Below, one piece after another: positions 41,804 through 50,651 of a stretch of DNA of 64,000 nucleotides. The stretch spans positions 23,189-87,188 of the forward strand of contig DASXCU010000091.1 of the NCBI GenBank assembly GCA_036491035.1, read 5' to 3'. Positions within the stretch are counted from its first letter, which is position 1. Each line of letters starts with the position of its first letter. Below the pieces are notes generated by a model, which did no database searches, was not told where the DNA came from, and worked only from the letters and a program-made list of their open reading frames with translations. Both the position numbers and the translations under genes were made by a program. The DNA is from Galbitalea sp036491035 (GTDB lineage Bacteria > Actinomycetota > Actinomycetes > Actinomycetales > Microbacteriaceae).

Positions 41804-43519
41804 GTGACGGAGCAGCGCAGCTCGGAGTGGTACGCGGGCACGGACCGCAACGCCTATATTCACCGCGCGTGGATGCGACGCGGCCTGCCCGAGGACGCGT
41901 TCGACGGCCGACCGCACATCGCGATCGCGAACACGGCGTCTGACCTGACGCCCTGCAACTCGCACCTCGACGAGGTGATGAAGAGCGTAAAGGCCGGTGT
42001 CTTCGAGGCTGGCGGCATCCCGCTCAACCTCCCGGTCGTCTCACTCGGCGAGACGCTGGTGCGACCGACCGCGATGCTGTGGCGCAACATGGCGGCGATG
42101 GCGATCGAGGAAATGATCCGCGCCAATCCGATCGACGGTGTTGTCCTGCTCGGTGGCTGCGACAAGACCATTCCGTCGCTCCTGATGGGCGCCGCCTCCG
42201 TCGACCTGCCCGCGATTGTCGTTCCCGGTGGACCGATGAAGACCGGCTACTTCCAGGGCGTGCCCCTCGGGTGCGGCACGGATGTCTGGCGGCTCAGCGA
42301 GGAGAACCGCGCCGGGACACTCAGCACCCGGCAGTTCCTCCGTAGCGAAGCATCCATGATCAGCGGCAAGGGGCACTGCAACACGATGGGCACCGCGTCG
42401 ACCATGGCGCTCGTCGCCGAGGCGCTCGGCATGACCATCCCCGGACTGGCCGGAACTCCGGCAGCCGACGCAACACTGCTCGAGTCGTCGCACGCGACCG
42501 GCAAGCTGATCGTCGAGCTGGTGTCGGCCGGGCGCCGGCCGAGCTCCATCCTGACCCGCGGTTCGTTCCAGAACGCCATCGTCGCGCTCGCGGCAATAGG
42601 CGGCTCGACGAATGCCGTCGTGCACCTGCTCGCGATCGCCGGACGGCTCGGGATTCCCCTCACCCTCGACGACTTCGACGCCATCGGCTCCGGGGTGCCG
42701 CTGCTCGTCAACCTGCAGCCCGCCGGCCGCTTCCTGATGGACGACTTCCAGCGGGCCGGAGGTTTCCTCTCGGTCCTGAAGGAGGTCCGCGACCTGCTCG
42801 ACCCGACCGCGCTCACCGTGACCGGCAAGCCCCTGGTCGACTACCTCGACGATGCCCAGATCTGGGACCACGAGGTCATCCGCGTGCGCGACGAACCGAT
42901 GATCCCGGATGCCGGAATCGCCGTGCTGCGCGGCAACCTCGCGCCGGGAGGGGCACTGATCAAGCCGGCGGCCGCGTCCCCCGAGCTGCTTTACCACCGC
43001 GGCCGTGCCGTCGTCTTCGACACCATCGAAGACATGCACGCGCGCATCGATGACCCCGACCTCGACGTCGATGCCGACTCGGTCCTCGTTCTGCGGGGCT
43101 GCGGACCGAAGGGGTATCCGGGCATGCCCGAGGTGGCGAACCTGCCCCTGCCGAAGAAGCTCCTCGAACAGGGCGTTCGCGACATGGTCCGCATCTGCGA
43201 TGGCCGGATGAGCGGAACCGCGTACGGCACGGTCGTGCTGCACGTCACCCCGGAGGCGGCCGCGGGCGGTGCGCTGGCCATCGTCGAGAACGGTGACTGG
43301 ATCATCCTGGACGTCGAGAAGCGTCGACTGACCCTCGACGTAGAGCAGGAGGAGCTGAACCGTCGGTCGCCCAACAAGGCCACGACGGACGGTTTCGCAA
43401 AGCCCGGTCGCGGCTGGGAGAAGATCTACGTCGACCACGTGATGGGCGCGGACACCGGAGCCGACCTGGACTTCCTGGTGGGATCGAGCGGCGACAGGGT
43501 GTCACGCGAGTCGCACTGA
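41804..43519 (+). CDS. IlvD/Edd family sugar-acid dehydratase
   Basis: 571-residue [2Fe-2S] dehydratase. Cluster cysteines are Cys51 (LTPCNSH), Cys119 (GGCDKT) and the one in SGKGHCNTMG; NGSTN-like IGGSTNAVVHLLAIAGR and the C-terminal RMSGTAYGTVVLHVTPEA are present. In length and sequence it matches the arabinonate/xylonate dehydratase branch better than biosynthetic IlvD. With the lactonase and dehydrogenase it suggests oxidative, non-phosphorylated sugar catabolism. A 2-keto-3-deoxy acid lyase would be needed; the DapA-family gene at 50648 could serve but sits in another operon. Confidence 0.9.
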   Translation: MTEQRSSEWYAGTDRNAYIHRAWMRRGLPEDAFDGRPHIAIANTASDLTPCNSHLDEVMKSVKAGVFEAGGIPLNLPVVSLGETLVRPTAMLWRNMAAMAIEEMIRANPIDGVVLLGGCDKTIPSLLMGAASVDLPAIVVPGGPMKTGYFQGVPLGCGTDVWRLSEENRAGTLSTRQFLRSEASMISGKGHCNTMGTASTMALVAEALGMTIPGLAGTPAADATLLESSHATGKLIVELVSAGRRPSSILTRGSFQNAIVALAAIGGSTNAVVHLLAIAGRLGIPLTLDDFDAIGSGVPLLVNLQPAGRFLMDDFQRAGGFLSVLKEVRDLLDPTALTVTGKPLVDYLDDAQIWDHEVIRVRDEPMIPDAGIAVLRGNLAPGGALIKPAAASPELLYHRGRAVVFDTIEDMHARIDDPDLDVDADSVLVLRGCGPKGYPGMPEVANLPLPKKLLEQGVRDMVRICDGRMSGTAYGTVVLHVTPEAAAGGALAIVENGDWIILDVEKRRLTLDVEQEELNRRSPNKATTDGFAKPGRGWEKIYVDHVMGADTGADLDFLVGSSGDRVSRESH

Positions 43520-43577
43520 CCGCCGCCGCCGATCGAGATTTCACGTTCGCGCCGTCGCTAAGAAATACGATGGAGCA

Positions 43578-43985
43578 ATGTCGAGCTTCACGGATGCCGA
43601 GGTTGCCAATCTTGCCGACCAGCGACTCGGACGAGTGGCAACGGCCCAGCCGGACGGGACACTGCAGGTCAGCCCGGTGGGCTTCCGCTACAACCCCGAC
43701 CTGGATTCGATCGACATCGCCGGACACGGGATGGCGACAAGCAGGAAATACCGCAACGTCGCCGATAACGGTCGCGTCGCCTTCGTCGTCGACGATCTCG
43801 CCTCCGTCTCGCCGTGGCGACCGCGCTGTCTCGAGATCCGCGGGAGAGCGGAAGCGGTCGAGGATTCGCCGACGGGTCCGCTCATCCGCATCCATCCGGA
43901 GCGGATCATCAGTTTCGGGATCGACGCCGAATTCACCTCACCGCGCGAGATGAAAGCCAACGCACGCAACGTCACCAGGCGTTGA
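43578..43985 (+). CDS. PPOX-class F420-dependent oxidoreductase
   Basis: 135-residue split-barrel flavin/deazaflavin protein. GRVATAQPDGTLQVSPVGFRY and ATSRKYRNVADNGRVAFVVDD are typical of the F420-binding pyridoxamine-oxidase-like family in Actinobacteria. The substrate is unknown. TACGAT ends 6 nt before the ATG (leaderless), although GGAG could also act as a ribosome site. Its end overlaps the convergent AlkZ-like gene by 14 nt. Confidence 0.87.
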   Translation: MSSFTDAEVANLADQRLGRVATAQPDGTLQVSPVGFRYNPDLDSIDIAGHGMATSRKYRNVADNGRVAFVVDDLASVSPWRPRCLEIRGRAEAVEDSPTGPLIRIHPERIISFGIDAEFTSPREMKANARNVTRR

Positions 43986-45048
43986 GTCCGATGCCCAGCC
44001 ACTGGGCAAGGGCAGCGATCTCGCCCCGCACCATCTCATCTTCCTCTGGGTCGAACGGCAGGAGTTCGTGCACCGCGTTGACCTTGAGTGCCTCGCCGGC
44101 CCTGTCCACCTCAGCGTCCAGGAGTCCGACGAAACGGTCGCCCATCAGGATCGGGTGGGTGAAGAATCCGTACTTGCGCTGCGCCTTCGGTTTGAACTGC
44201 TCGAGGATGTACTCGAAGTCGAAGAGTTCCTTGAGCCTCGGACGATCAAACAGCATTCCGTCGTAAGGGCTCAGAAACGCGACCCGCCCGGCGTCGTCGT
44301 CCTCGAGGAATTTCAGTGCCTCCGGATCGACGCGGTACTTCCAGGCGCTGCCCTCGACGGTCGCCGGCTCCCCGGCTTCGCCCACACCGGACCACGGGGA
44401 TTTCGCTTTGGCTATGCCTGCCGAGTGCAGGCGCCGCTCGCTCAACTGGCGCTCCGCCTCGTCCAGCTCGAGCACGGGCAGGTCCGTCGGGTAGACGCGC
44501 TCGGCGAGATCCCACTTCTTCTGCCTACCCTCGCGGCTGGCGACCGCGACCTCTCCGAAGCGGTGCAGAAAGTCCAGCATCCGCACGGTCTGGTTCGAAC
44601 CGAACCAGCCGTCGGTCGGCCGCGCCAGCTCGGCGGTGTCCGGGATGTCGCTCGCGAAGAGCGGACCATCCGCACGAAGGCGGGCCAGGATGTCCAGACG
44701 AAACCGGTCGTTCGCCTTCATCCAGTCGATGTTGCTCTGGCGCTGCGGACCCCGCCGCATGGCGGGCAGCATCAGCGGCAGCAGGCTCACCGGTCGAAAC
44801 GCGCCGTCGTACTCGAACAGCAGTCGATCGTGCTCCACCGCCTTGGAGAGCTGGATGGGATCGTAGGCGTCGCCGATCCGCGACCAGAGAATCGTGTGCT
44901 CCGCGGGCGCGATCGTCGCGGTCGGGTCGATCTTGATCGCGCCGAGCTCCTCTGCGACCTGCACCACGTCGCCCGGGCGATCGGCATCCAGCAGCTGGGA
45001 CCGCACGACGATGCGCCGAGCCTGGTCTCGCGTGAGCTGGTGGGTCAC
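43972..45048 (-). CDS. AlkZ/YcaQ-like winged-helix protein (second copy)
   Basis: 358-residue HTH_42 family protein, paralogous to that at 20965-22044: the two share the layout ARRIVVRSQLLDADRPGDVVQ ... IDPTATIAPAEHTILWSRIGDAY ... LSPYDGMLFDRPRLKELFDFEYILEQFKP. The family contains crosslink-repair glycosylases and putative transcription factors. The start is taken at GTG 45048; the frame continues upstream without conserved sequence. Confidence 0.83.
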   Translation of the reverse strand: MTHQLTRDQARRIVVRSQLLDADRPGDVVQVAEELGAIKIDPTATIAPAEHTILWSRIGDAYDPIQLSKAVEHDRLLFEYDGAFRPVSLLPLMLPAMRRGPQRQSNIDWMKANDRFRLDILARLRADGPLFASDIPDTAELARPTDGWFGSNQTVRMLDFLHRFGEVAVASREGRQKKWDLAERVYPTDLPVLELDEAERQLSERRLHSAGIAKAKSPWSGVGEAGEPATVEGSAWKYRVDPEALKFLEDDDAGRVAFLSPYDGMLFDRPRLKELFDFEYILEQFKPKAQRKYGFFTHPILMGDRFVGLLDAEVDRAGEALKVNAVHELLPFDPEEDEMVRGEIAALAQWLGIGLNAW

Positions 45049-45103
45049 GGGGACGAGGCTAGCAGCGTGGTGTGACCGAGCTCGAGGGCGACCGGCCGAG
45101 TGG

Positions 45104-46009
45104 TTACGCTGCTGGCGGCGCTGCACTCCGATCTCGGATAGCGAGACGCAGGGCGAGCAGGCCCACCAGTCCGACGACGACCAGACCGACGATGTAGAGC
45201 ACCGCGGCGAGTGTGGCGACGGTCTGCGCGGCGTGCGGCGACAGGAATCCGTAGCGAAGAACCTGGATGGCGTTGCCGGTGAGGACCAGCGCGAGGATGG
45301 ACGAGATCCCGCTCAGGGAATCCCAGAGTCCGTGCAGGAGTGAAACGCCGATGTAGACGACGATCACGACGCCCGTGAGTCTGAGCCGTGCGCCCTCCTT
45401 TGCCGCGCCGAAGATCACAGCACCGAGGATGGCTGTCCACGCGACATGTCCGACCGGGGCGAGGATCGCGCGGACGACCTCGGTCTGAAGGAGCGGGATC
45501 AGTGCGATGCCGTGCGAGCTGAGTGCAGCGTTGAAGGCATAGCCGGCCGACTCGAACGCTGCGAAGCCCGCGCCAACCGTCGCCCCGAGAAGCGCTCCCT
45601 GCAGTCGGGTCTTGGGCATTGTCGCCCGGGTGGCGATCACCAGGATGATGAGCTTGACCAGCTCCTCGATGAGGCCGACCGCGGCGTACAGGAGCAGCGA
45701 CGGATGCAGGTCGGCCTCGAGCAGTGAAGCCCCGAGCACCCCGCAGACCCCTCCAACGAAGAAGAGCAGGATGACCTGGAGCGTGCTCACTGTTCCGGTC
45801 ACGCGTTCGATCACGAACAGCACTACGCAGAACGGAACCAGGAAACTGCCCAGCAGGATCAGGGTCGGAATGAGGTTCGTGTTCGCAGTGATGACGGTCA
45901 CGAGGATCGTCGCGACCCAGAGGCCGAAGCCGATCAAAAGACTCTTCCACCACCAGCCGTGGCGGTGGTGCGGATGGACGTTGGCCTGGTCGGCGGTCGT
46001 AGATGTCAT
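45104..46009 (-). CDS. PrsW family intramembrane metalloprotease
   Basis: 301-residue membrane protein with about eight hydrophobic segments. The putative catalytic motifs of the PrsW/CAAX-protease-like family are in place: EE in GLIEELVKLIIL, FAAFESAGYAF, His in PVGHVAWTAILG and His in SLLHGLWDSLSG. In Bacillus PrsW does site-1 cleavage of an anti-sigma factor. No anti-sigma gene is visible here. The gene 4 nt upstream encodes a C-tail-anchored protein that could be a partner or substrate. Confidence 0.9.
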   Translation of the reverse strand: MTSTTADQANVHPHHRHGWWWKSLLIGFGLWVATILVTVITANTNLIPTLILLGSFLVPFCVVLFVIERVTGTVSTLQVILLFFVGGVCGVLGASLLEADLHPSLLLYAAVGLIEELVKLIILVIATRATMPKTRLQGALLGATVGAGFAAFESAGYAFNAALSSHGIALIPLLQTEVVRAILAPVGHVAWTAILGAVIFGAAKEGARLRLTGVVIVVYIGVSLLHGLWDSLSGISSILALVLTGNAIQVLRYGFLSPHAAQTVATLAAVLYIVGLVVVGLVGLLALRLAIRDRSAAPPAA

Positions 46010-46013
46010 GTCG

Positions 46014-46559
46014 TCAGTGCCCCTGGATCGCCTCGACGACCGCGATCACCGTGGCGACGAGGGTGAGTAGGCCGATCGCGGTGCCCGCCCACGCGAAGGT
46101 GCGGGAGTTCTGGGCCGTCGAGCGCGCGTCCGTCTGGGTGTCGACCTGGCTCTCGAGGATCGCCTTCAGCAGGTCATTCTGCTGGTCGAGTTTTTCGGTG
46201 AGAAGGGCGAAGTCGTCGGCCGTCACCGCAGCCGGCGCATCCGCCTTCGGAGCCTCGACCGCCGGTGACCCCGGCGTCACGGGAACCCCGCCGCTCTTGC
46301 GCCGCGTGCGATTCGATTCTGAGCGTTGTTCGCGTCGTTCCCGCCACGCCTTGATCGCGTCCTCGTTGTTGCCCTCCGTGAGAAGGTTCTCGACGTGTTT
46401 GGCGAACTGCTCGCTCATCTGCCTTGACGGACCGGGAAAGAGGCGCTCCGCGAGATTGCGCTGGTACGCACGCGGATCGCCGATGCGCGGAGTTTGCTGC
46501 GCGCGCGGGTTCTCGCTGGGAGCGGGTGAGGCTGCCTCGTCGTCTACGTCGTCTGCCAC
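46014..46559 (-). CDS. Hypothetical protein with C-terminal membrane anchor
   Basis: 181 residues. A long hydrophilic N-terminus (Ala/Pro/Arg/Glu-rich, with AYQRNLAERLFPGPSRQMSEQFAKHVENLLTEGNNEDAIKAW near residues 25-70) precedes a short coiled-coil-like helix (LLTEKLDQQNDLLKAILESQ). One transmembrane segment ends the chain (about residues 153-178), so it is probably tail-anchored. It starts at GTG and is followed within 4 nt by the PrsW-like gene, so the pair is likely co-transcribed. No family is recognised. Confidence 0.68.
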   Translation of the reverse strand: MADDVDDEAASPAPSENPRAQQTPRIGDPRAYQRNLAERLFPGPSRQMSEQFAKHVENLLTEGNNEDAIKAWRERREQRSESNRTRRKSGGVPVTPGSPAVEAPKADAPAAVTADDFALLTEKLDQQNDLLKAILESQVDTQTDARSTAQNSRTFAWAGTAIGLLTLVATVIAVVEAIQGH

Positions 46560-46566
46560 GTTTCGA

Positions 46567-48435
46567 TCATGGCACCAGAACGCCTCGGAAGAACGCCGCC
46601 AGGGCGTCGGTCGCGTCGAGCGGCAGAACGTGCGCCACGTACTGGTCGGGTCGGACGACGACGATCGCGCCCGACCGAGCGATCCCGCGTGTGTCGAAAA
46701 TGTCACTGCCCTGGTCGGTGGCGAACACGTTGTTGTAGTCGATCAGCTCGAACGGTTGCTTGAGCGGCTTGAACGCGGACGCTACCGAATTGATATCCAC
46801 GCCCTCGTGTCCCTGCTGGTAGACGACCTTCACGTCGAACCAGGCATCCCGGTCGCTGTCCTTCGGGGTGAACGCGACGACGGGCGATGCCGTCGAGCGA
46901 GCGAGCCACTCGGCGAGCCGACTGGTGGGCGAGGTCTCGTCGCCCGCCGGGGCGGCGTCCGCAAAGACATAGATGCGCCACCGCCCGTCGGCCGCCGCCT
47001 CGTGAGCGAGGTGGATGTCGTTGCCGTCGCATAACCGCCGCACGACGGCGGATTTGAATCTCTTGCCGATGGGGAAGCCTGTTGCGAGCGACTGGTGCTC
47101 GGGCGTACCCACGATGCTGGACGCGGCGTACTCCGTCATGAATCCCGCCGGGAACTCGGCGGTGGATACGTAGAACCGCTCCAGCTCCTCGGGGTCCTTG
47201 AGATCCTCCGGCCGCGTCGCCATGAGGGTGGACCACTCGCGGTCGAAGTCGATGAGGTTCTTGGCGATCACTCGGCGTTCGGCCGAATAGGTCGAGAGCA
47301 GGCTCGCCGGGCTCCGACCCTCCAGCACCGAGCCGAGCTTCCAGCCGAGGTTGAAGCCATCCTGCATCGACACGTTCATGCCCTGCCCGGCCTTCGCGCT
47401 GTGGGTGTGGCAGGCATCGCCGGCGATGAAGACGCGCGGCAGCCGGCTGCCGATCTCCTCCAGCGGAACGTCATCGAACCGCTCGGTGAGCCGGTGACCG
47501 ACCTCGTAGACGCTGCTCCAGGCGACGCTCTTCACGTCGAGCGTGTACGGCGACAGGATCTCGTTGGCCCGAGCGATGATCTGGTCGATGGTCGTCTCGC
47601 GCACGTTCCCTCTCGCTTCGCCCAGGTCCACGTACATCCGGAACAGGTAGCCGCCCTCGCGCGGGATAAGCAGGATGTTGCCGCCCTCGCCGGACTGGAT
47701 CGCACACTTGGTGCGGATGTCCGGAAAGTCGGTGACCGCCAGCACATCCATGACGCCCCAGGCGTGGTTGGCCTGGTCGCCGTCGAGAGTCACGCCGATC
47801 GAGTCGCGCACGCGGCTGCGGGCGCCGTCCGCGCCGACAACGTACTTCGCTCGCACCACGCGTTCCGTGCCCGTATTCGCATCCGACAGGGTCACCGCGA
47901 CCGGATGATCACCGGCCGCCCCGATTTCCAGGCGCTCGAATTCGAGCCCGTAGTCCGGCACGAGTCGCGTGGGCGAGTGGGCGGCGAATTCGGCGAAGTA
48001 GTCGAGCACGCGGGCCTGGTTCACGAGCAGGTGCGGGAACTCGCTGACGCCGGTCTCGTCGTCGACCGCGCGCGCGGCGCGGACGATATGCGCCGGGTTC
48101 TGCGGATCCGGCTTCCAGAACGCCATCTCGGTGATGCGATACGCCTCCGCCATGATGCGCTCCGCGAAACCGAACGCCTGGAAGGTCTCGACACTGCGGG
48201 CCTGGATGCCGTCGGCCTGTCCGATCTCGAGCCGTCCGTTGCGGCGATCGAGAATTCGAGTCGTCACGCCGGGGTACTGCGAGAGCTGGGCGGCGGTGAT
48301 CATTCCGGCGGGGCCGGTCCCGACGATCAGTACGTCGACTTCGTCCGGAAGCTCGTCGGGGCGATCAATTCCGGTGCCCGCCACGGGCTGGATGCGCGGG
48401 TCCCCCGACACGTAACCGTGGTGATGAAACTGCAC
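46567..48435 (-). CDS. FAD-dependent aromatic hydroxylase, 3-hydroxybenzoate 4-monooxygenase-like
   Basis: 622-residue phenol-hydroxylase-type flavoprotein. The N-terminal QFHHHGY and FAD motif VLIVGTGPAGMITAAQLSQYP, the segment GQADGIQARSVETFQAFGFA, the DG motif VVGADGARSRVRDSIG and the GD motif VFIAGDACHTHSAKAGQGMNVSMQDGFNLGWKLG are near the MobA layout as I recall it. A thioredoxin-like C-terminal domain holds VVRPDQYVAHVLPL. It likely hydroxylates a monohydroxylated aromatic acid to a catechol for the ring-cleavage genes across the divergent promoter. The GTG has GAGGAAG upstream. Confidence 0.88.
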   Translation of the reverse strand: MQFHHHGYVSGDPRIQPVAGTGIDRPDELPDEVDVLIVGTGPAGMITAAQLSQYPGVTTRILDRRNGRLEIGQADGIQARSVETFQAFGFAERIMAEAYRITEMAFWKPDPQNPAHIVRAARAVDDETGVSEFPHLLVNQARVLDYFAEFAAHSPTRLVPDYGLEFERLEIGAAGDHPVAVTLSDANTGTERVVRAKYVVGADGARSRVRDSIGVTLDGDQANHAWGVMDVLAVTDFPDIRTKCAIQSGEGGNILLIPREGGYLFRMYVDLGEARGNVRETTIDQIIARANEILSPYTLDVKSVAWSSVYEVGHRLTERFDDVPLEEIGSRLPRVFIAGDACHTHSAKAGQGMNVSMQDGFNLGWKLGSVLEGRSPASLLSTYSAERRVIAKNLIDFDREWSTLMATRPEDLKDPEELERFYVSTAEFPAGFMTEYAASSIVGTPEHQSLATGFPIGKRFKSAVVRRLCDGNDIHLAHEAAADGRWRIYVFADAAPAGDETSPTSRLAEWLARSTASPVVAFTPKDSDRDAWFDVKVVYQQGHEGVDINSVASAFKPLKQPFELIDYNNVFATDQGSDIFDTRGIARSGAIVVVRPDQYVAHVLPLDATDALAAFFRGVLVP

Positions 48436-48485
48436 GGTTCTTCCTCACTTCGTTGTGGTGAACAGGCTCTTCTCTGGGCCATTTT

Positions 48486-48499
48486 GATCGTATACGATC
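48486..48499. promoter_or_regulatory. Putative GntR operator between hydroxylase and meta-cleavage operons
   Basis: GATCGTATACGATC is a perfect 14-bp palindrome, 51 nt from the hydroxylase start and 36 nt from the FAH-RraA start. GTATAC-centred palindromes are a usual target form for FCD-type GntR repressors. The GntR protein encoded in the downstream operon (49968) is the obvious candidate. Confidence 0.65.
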
Positions 48500-48534
48500 T
48501 GTGATACGTTCGCTAGGAACGAGACGAGGATGTC

Positions 48535-49986
48535 ATGGTCGATTCGCTGCCACTGAACCCGCGCAAGATCATCGGGGTGCATCTCAACTACCCCTCTCGT
48601 GCCGCGCAGCGCGGCCGCACCCCGGCCTTCCCCGGTTACTTCTTTAAGCCGGCCAGCTCCGTGTCCGCTTCCGGCGCCCCGATCGAACGCCCCGCAGGCA
48701 CCGAGCTCCTCGCCTTCGAGGGTGAGATCGCCATCCTGATCGGCACCACGCTTCGGCACGGCGACCCGTCGACTGCGTGGTCGGCCGTCTCAGGAGTCAC
48801 GGCCGCCAACGACTTCGGCGTGTACGACCTGCGGCTCTCGGACAAGGGCTCCAACGTGCGGTCGAAGGGCGGCGACGGTTTCACCCCGCTCGGGCCGACG
48901 ATCATCCCGGCCGCCGAGGTCGATCCCGCGGCGCTGCGCATCCGTACCTGGGTCAACGGCGAGCTGGTGCAGGACGACACGACGGCGAACCTGCTGTTCC
49001 CGTTCGCCGTGCTCGTCGCCGACCTCTCCCAGCAGCTGACGCTCGAGCCGGGCGACGTGATCCTCACCGGTACGCCGGCCGGTGCCTCCGTCGTGCGGCC
49101 GGGCGACGTGGTCGAGGTCGAGGTGGATGCACCGACGGCGAAGGGCTCCCCCTCGAGCGGCCGACTCGTCACGCGAGTGGTCGAGGGCACGACGCCGATT
49201 CCGGAGTTCAGTGCGCCGCCGAAGATCACCGACGAACAGCGGGCGGATGCGTGGGGTTCGGCCGAGTCCGCCGGCCTTGCTCCCGCGTTCCAGCTGACCG
49301 ATGAGTTGAAGGCCAAAATCAACTCAGTCGGGACGGCGACCCTGAGCGCTCAGTTGCGCAAGGCCGGCTACAACAACGTCTCGATCGACGGACTCCACTC
49401 CACCAAACCGGGCCAGCGGATGGTCGGATGCGCGAGGACGCTCCGATTCGTGCCCAACCGTGAGGACCTGTTCGAGAAATTCGGCGGTGGGTACAACGCG
49501 CAGAAACGCGCCTTCGACACTCTCGGAGTCGACGACGTTCTCGTCATCGAGGCCCGCGGCGAGCGCGGCACAGGGACGGTAGGCGACATCCTCGGGATGC
49601 GCGCGCAGGTACGCGGGGCGGCCGGCATCGTCACGGATGGCGGCGTGCGGGACCTCGACGCGATGACCGCACTCGACATTCCGACCTGGCACGCCGGCGC
49701 GCATCCCGCCGTTCTCGGACGCCGGCACGTCCCCTGGGACACGGACCTCACCGTCGCCTGCGGCGGCGCTACCGTGCAGCCCGGCGATGTTCTCATCGGC
49801 GACTCGGATGGCGTGCTGGTGATCCCGCCGTTCCTCGTCGAACGGATTGTCGACGGCGCGATCGAACAGGAACTCGAGGAGACCTTCATCGCCGAGCGCA
49901 TCGCGGCGGGCGACGGGGTCGAGACTCTCTACCCGATGAACGCCGAGTGGAAAGAGAGGTTCACCGCATGGCGAGCGATACGCTGA
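48535..49986 (+). CDS. Fused FAH-family isomerase/decarboxylase and RraA-like aldolase
   Basis: 483 residues in two domains. Residues ~1-225 are an FAH/HpaG-type domain (KIIGVHLNYPSRAAQRG, FEGEIAILIGTTLRHG, DVILTGTPAGASVV). Residues ~240-475 are an RraA/HMG-aldolase-like domain (NSVGTATLSAQLRKAGYNN, GTVGDILGMRAQVRGAAGIVTDGGVRDLDAM). In homoprotocatechuate breakdown HpaG decarboxylates and isomerises the HpaE product; RraA-like proteins are metal aldolases or oxaloacetate decarboxylases. The fusion suggests successive pathway steps in one chain. It is first in the divergent operon and overlaps the GntR gene by 19 nt. Confidence 0.85.
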   Translation: MVDSLPLNPRKIIGVHLNYPSRAAQRGRTPAFPGYFFKPASSVSASGAPIERPAGTELLAFEGEIAILIGTTLRHGDPSTAWSAVSGVTAANDFGVYDLRLSDKGSNVRSKGGDGFTPLGPTIIPAAEVDPAALRIRTWVNGELVQDDTTANLLFPFAVLVADLSQQLTLEPGDVILTGTPAGASVVRPGDVVEVEVDAPTAKGSPSSGRLVTRVVEGTTPIPEFSAPPKITDEQRADAWGSAESAGLAPAFQLTDELKAKINSVGTATLSAQLRKAGYNNVSIDGLHSTKPGQRMVGCARTLRFVPNREDLFEKFGGGYNAQKRAFDTLGVDDVLVIEARGERGTGTVGDILGMRAQVRGAAGIVTDGGVRDLDAMTALDIPTWHAGAHPAVLGRRHVPWDTDLTVACGGATVQPGDVLIGDSDGVLVIPPFLVERIVDGAIEQELEETFIAERIAAGDGVETLYPMNAEWKERFTAWRAIR

Positions 49987-50651
49987 CCCGCAATCTCGAC
50001 TCGCAGAGTAAGGCGCAGCGGGCCCACTCGTGGATCCGTTCGCGTATCGCCGACGGCACGTACTCCCCCGGCTATCGTCTCGTGCTCGGCCAGCTCGCCG
50101 GTGAGCTCGGTGTCAGCGTCGTGCCGGTACGAGAAGCGATTCGGCTGCTCGAGGCCGAGGGTCTCGTCACGTTCGAGCGCAACGTCGGCGCGCACGTCGC
50201 CATGCATGACGACACCGAGTATTTCTTCACGATGCAGACCCTGAGCATCGTCGAGGGTGCGGCTACCGCCCTGTCGGCTCCGAGCATTCTCCCGGCGGAC
50301 ATCGCCCGGGCGCGCGCGGTCAACGAACTCATGGTCGACTGCCTCGAACACTTCGACCCGCACCGCTTCACCGAACTCAACCTCGAGTTCCACTCGGTGC
50401 TGTTCGAGAGCTGCCCGAACCCGCACATCCTGGATCTCGTTCACCGGGGCTGGGCTCGGCTCACCGTGCTGCGCGACTCGACCTTCAGCTTCGTTCCCGG
50501 CCGGGCCAAGGCGTCGGTGCTCGAACACGAGGACCTCCTTCAGCTGCTCGAGCGCGACGCGACGCCGCTCGAAATCGAGACCGCGGCGCGCGCTCATCGA
50601 ACGCGGACGCTGGATGCCTTCATCAGCTACCAGGAATCGAGGCACTCGTGA
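49968..50651 (+). CDS. GntR family regulator, FCD subfamily
   Basis: 227 residues. The winged helix AHSWIRSRIADGTYSPGYRLVLGQLAGELGVSVVPVREAIRLLEAEGLVTFERN is followed by a helical FCD domain with metal-site residues in NLEFHSVLFE and ARAHRTRTL. The ATG at 49968 has AGAGAGG 8 nt upstream. It is embedded between FAH-RraA and the DapA-like gene, with overlaps on both sides. It should repress the hydroxylase/meta-cleavage divergon until a pathway intermediate binds. Confidence 0.9.
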   Translation: MASDTLTRNLDSQSKAQRAHSWIRSRIADGTYSPGYRLVLGQLAGELGVSVVPVREAIRLLEAEGLVTFERNVGAHVAMHDDTEYFFTMQTLSIVEGAATALSAPSILPADIARARAVNELMVDCLEHFDPHRFTELNLEFHSVLFESCPNPHILDLVHRGWARLTVLRDSTFSFVPGRAKASVLEHEDLLQLLERDATPLEIETAARAHRTRTLDAFISYQESRHS

